Origin: Nocardia rosealba
GTDB lineage: Bacteria > Actinomycetota > Actinomycetes > Mycobacteriales > Mycobacteriaceae
Reading direction: 5' to 3'
Length of the DNA: 64,000 nucleotides
Assembly: GCF_020216065.1 (NCBI RefSeq)
Contig: NZ_JAIWNA010000003.1
Span: 324,882-388,881, forward strand
The number at the start of each line of letters is the position of its first letter. Within the stretch, counting starts at the first letter, position 1. A program made the position numbers and the translations under genes. Positions 61,454-64,000 of this stretch are shown here, one piece after another. Under the pieces are notes generated by a model, which ran no database searches, was not told the origin of the DNA, and saw only the letters and a list, made by a program, of their open reading frames with translations.

Positions 61454-63823
61454 ATGACTCGACAACTCGGCGAGGCGAAGGTTGGGCAGGGGTCCACCGA
61501 CGCCGCGCCAACCGGTGGTGCCCAGGGCAAGCCCGAACCCGCGAAGCAGTCGCCCACCGCCTCGGTGCCCAGTTCGGCATCACGGCGTGTGCGTGCCCGG
61601 CTGGCCAGGCGGATGACCGGTCAGCGCGGGATCGCGGCGGTCAAGCCCGTGCTCGAACCCCTCGCGACGGTGCACCGGGAGCTGTACCCGAAGGCCAACC
61701 TGGCGCTGTTGCAGCGCGCCTTCGACGTGGCCGACGAACGCCATGCCAAGCAGTTCCGCAAGTCGGGCGACCCGTACATCACCCACCCGCTCGCGGTCGC
61801 CAACATCCTCGCCGAACTCGGCATGGACACCACGACCCTGGTCGCGGCCCTGCTGCACGACACCGTCGAGGACACCGGCTACTCGCTGGACCAGCTCAAA
61901 GAGGAATTCGGCCAGGAAGTCGCCCACCTCGTCGACGGGGTGACCAAACTCGACAAGGTCAACCTCGGCGCGGCCGCCGAGGCCGAGACCATCCGCAAGA
62001 TGATCATCGCGATGGCCCGCGACCCGCGCGTGCTGGTGATCAAGGTGGCCGACCGGCTGCACAACATGCGGACCATGCGTTTCCTGCCGCCGGAGAAGCA
62101 GGCCAAGAAGGCCAAGGAAACCCTCGAAGTCATTGCGCCGCTGGCACATCGGCTCGGGATGGCCACGGTCAAGTGGGAGCTCGAGGACCTCGCGTTCGCG
62201 ATCCTGCACCCCAAGAAGTACGACGAGATCGTGCGCCTGGTCGCCGACCGGGCGCCGTCGCGCGACACCTACCTGGCCAAGGTGCGCGCCGAGATCGTCA
62301 ACACTCTCGCCGCGTCGCGGATCAACGCCGTCGTCGAGGGGCGACCCAAGCACTACTGGTCGATCTATCAGAAGATGATCGTCAAGGGCAAAGACTTCGA
62401 CGACATCCACGACCTGGTAGGCATGCGGATCCTGTGCGAGGAGGTCCGCGACTGCTACGCCGCCGTCGGCGTGGTGCACTCGCTGTGGCAGCCGATGGCG
62501 GGCCGGTTCAAGGACTACATCGCCCAGCCGCGCTACGGCGTCTACCAGTCGCTGCACACCACCGTCGTCGGCCCCGACGGCAAGCCGCTCGAGGTGCAGA
62601 TCCGCACCCACGACATGCACCGGACCGCCGAGTTCGGCATCGCCGCGCACTGGCGGTACAAGGAGACCAAGGGCAAACACTCCGGTGACGCCGCCGAGGT
62701 CGACGACATGGCGTGGATGCGTCAGCTGCTCGACTGGCAGCGTGAGGCCGCCGACCCGGCCGAGTTCCTCGAGTCGCTGCGCTTCGACCTGAAATCGCCG
62801 GAGATCTTCGTGTTCACCCCCAAGGGTGACGTGATCACGCTCCCGCAGAAGTCGACGCCGGTCGACTTCGCCTACGCGGTGCACACCGAGGTGGGCCACA
62901 AGTGCATCGGTGCCCGCGTCAACGGCAGGCTCGTCGCGCTGGAACGTCAGCTCGAGAACGGCGAGGTCGTCGAGGTCTTCACCTCCAAGGCACAGAACGC
63001 CGGACCCAGCCGCGACTGGCAGAACTTCGTGGTCTCGCCCCGCGCGAAGGCCAAGATTCGCCAGTGGTTTGCCAAGGAACGGCGCGAGGAGGCACTCGAG
63101 AGCGGCAAGGAGCAGATCTCCAAGGAGGTCCGCCGCGTCGGGCTGCCGCTGCAACGGCTGATGAGCGTCGACGCGATGACCGCGGTGGCGCACGAACTGC
63201 ACTACACCGACATCTCCACCCTCTACACCGCCGTCGGCGAACACCAGGTGTCGGCGCACCACGTGGTGCAACGGCTCATGGCCCAGCTCGGCGGCATCGG
63301 CGATGTGGAGAACGAGCTGGCCGAACGGTCCACGCCGTCGACCACGCCGAGCAGGCAGCGGGTCACCGGCGATGCGGGCGTGCTCATCCCCGGCGCCCCC
63401 GGCACCGTCGCCAAGCTCGCGAAATGCTGCACGCCCGTACCAGGTGACGAGATCATGGGCTTCGTGACCCGTGGCGGTGCGGTGAGTGTGCACCGCACCG
63501 ACTGCACCAACGCGGGCTCGCTGCAGTCGCAGTCCGAACGGATCATCGACGTGGAATGGGCGCCGTCGCCGTCGTCGGTGTTCCTCGTCGCGATCCAGAT
63601 CGAGGCACTGGATCGCACCCGGCTGCTCTCCGACGTCACCAAGGTGCTCGCCGACGAGAAGGTCAATATCCTGTCGGCGTCGGTGGCCACCCACGGCGAC
63701 CGGGTGGCGATCAGCAAATTCACCTTCGAAATGGGCGACCCGAAACACCTGGGTCATCTGCTCAATGTGGTGCGCAATGTCGAAGGTGTGTACGACGTCT
63801 ACCGGGTGACTTCAGCAGCCTGA
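61454..63823 (+). CDS. relA: Bifunctional (p)ppGpp synthetase/hydrolase
   Basis: A 789-residue RelA/SpoT homologue. The HD hydrolase domain has HPLAVA and LLHDTVEDT; the synthetase domain has [13 protein letters not shown] and GYRVYQSLH-like [12 protein letters not shown] ([14 protein letters not shown]) and C-terminal ACT ([16 protein letters not shown]) domains follow. It makes and degrades (p)ppGpp in the stringent response. ATG 61454 is chosen because GAGAGGTGG precedes it; GTG 61439 would add five residues. Last of the conserved block with apt. Confidence 0.97.
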   Translation: MTRQLGEAKVGQGSTDAAPTGGAQGKPEPAKQSPTASVPSSASRRVRARLARRMTGQRGIAAVKPVLEPLATVHRELYPKANLALLQRAFDVADERHAKQFRKSGDPYITHPLAVANILAELGMDTTTLVAALLHDTVEDTGYSLDQLKEEFGQEVAHLVDGVTKLDKVNLGAAAEAETIRKMIIAMARDPRVLVIKVADRLHNMRTMRFLPPEKQAKKAKETLEVIAPLAHRLGMATVKWELEDLAFAILHPKKYDEIVRLVADRAPSRDTYLAKVRAEIVNTLAASRINAVVEGRPKHYWSIYQKMIVKGKDFDDIHDLVGMRILCEEVRDCYAAVGVVHSLWQPMAGRFKDYIAQPRYGVYQSLHTTVVGPDGKPLEVQIRTHDMHRTAEFGIAAHWRYKETKGKHSGDAAEVDDMAWMRQLLDWQREAADPAEFLESLRFDLKSPEIFVFTPKGDVITLPQKSTPVDFAYAVHTEVGHKCIGARVNGRLVALERQLENGEVVEVFTSKAQNAGPSRDWQNFVVSPRAKAKIRQWFAKERREEALESGKEQISKEVRRVGLPLQRLMSVDAMTAVAHELHYTDISTLYTAVGEHQVSAHHVVQRLMAQLGGIGDVENELAERSTPSTTPSRQRVTGDAGVLIPGAPGTVAKLAKCCTPVPGDEIMGFVTRGGAVSVHRTDCTNAGSLQSQSERIIDVEWAPSPSSVFLVAIQIEALDRTRLLSDVTKVLADEKVNILSASVATHGDRVAISKFTFEMGDPKHLGHLLNVVRNVEGVYDVYRVTSAA

Positions 63824-63834
63824 CCACGGCTTGT

Positions 63835-63870
63835 CGGCCCGGGCACACGCTATTCGCGGTGCCCGGGCCG
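63835..63870 (+). terminator. Terminator after relA
   Basis: A perfect 12-bp stem (CGGCCCGGGCAC and its complement) with a 12-base loop, 12 bp after the relA stop. No T tract. Confidence 0.6.
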
Positions 63871-64000
63871 CTCGCTGCGCTCGCTTCGTTCTGATGGATC
63901 GCCAGAAAGTTGCTGAGGCGCAAGGGTTTGCTGGGGGCAGCGGAAGGGCCGGTTTGGGCAGGGGTTCGGATACCCGGAATCTGTTACGGTTTACTGCGTT
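63871..64000. other. Window end without a supported gene
   Basis: Nothing beyond the relA terminator is supported by a conserved frame. The last 60 bp become AT-richer (TGTTACGGTTTACTG) and may be the promoter of the next gene. Confidence 0.4.

Noticed and set aside
61580..63757. Long open frame on the minus strand opposite relA (725 codons)
   Set aside because: Composition shadow of relA codon usage, His/Asp/Gly-rich and without any known domain.
1..64000. Insertion sequence, prophage or integrative element
   Set aside because: No transposase, integrase, phage structural gene or flanking direct repeat was found, and no target duplication is visible at the tRNA genes.

Overview
The window is high-GC actinobacterial DNA. 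It reads as chromosome of a mycolate-type actinomycete, most likely Nocardia or a close relative. The evidence is the gene order on the right-hand side, which follows the Mycobacterium tuberculosis order Rv2614c to Rv2583c (thrS, HIT protein, pgsA, patA, pimA, nudix; pdxS, tesB, pdxT, yebC; ruvCAB; yajC-secD-secF, lipoprotein, apt, relA), together with phosphatidylinositol mannoside genes, an MTB12-like lipoprotein, a mycobacterial-type SOS box and many leaderless -10 boxes. The genus is an inference; no rRNA gene is present to test it.

Positions 1-14200 are accessory and regulatory. They hold a truncated TetR gene with a divergent quinone-type oxidoreductase, a four-tRNA cluster (Gly, Cys, Val on the minus strand; Val on the plus strand), a LysR gene with a divergent WrbA-like flavoprotein, a ThiF-like E1 enzyme coupled to a GNAT acetyltransferase, an AraC regulator, a small XRE protein, a cutinase-like secreted protein, a large ATP-binding LuxR regulator divergent from a chloroperoxidase-like hydrolase, a secreted hydrolase and a TetR gene.

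Positions 14200-25700 hold the least ordinary DNA. A hydrolase-tetR pair sits behind a perfect 34-bp palindrome. Next comes a tightly overlapping minus-strand operon of three genes: a 246-residue protein of unknown family (speculatively gasdermin-like), a membrane protein with Clp N-terminal repeats but no ATPase, and a 1008-residue membrane/TPR protein ending in a CHAT caspase-like protease with a visible His/Cys pair. This is the best candidate for an undescribed, possibly defensive, system. A thioredoxin-reductase-like protein lacking the CxxC follows, then a second three-gene set: an unknown protein, a MoxR-type AAA+ ATPase, and a protein with an HExxH domain plus a VWA domain.

Positions 26000-64000 are mainly conserved housekeeping. 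They include a SulP transporter fused to a beta-carbonic anhydrase; thrS and the phosphatidylinositol/PIM operon with 4-bp overlaps; PLP synthesis (pdxS, pdxT); a toxin-antitoxin pair whose toxin has an in-frame stop; RuvCAB under an SOS box; Sec accessory proteins; a lipoprotein, apt and relA. Scattered among these are a Baeyer-Villiger-type monooxygenase, an ABC-F protein with a possible leader peptide, an NrtR-like degenerate Nudix protein, and a phosphoesterase whose stop region has been repeated in tandem. No IS element, prophage, CRISPR array or rRNA gene was recognised.
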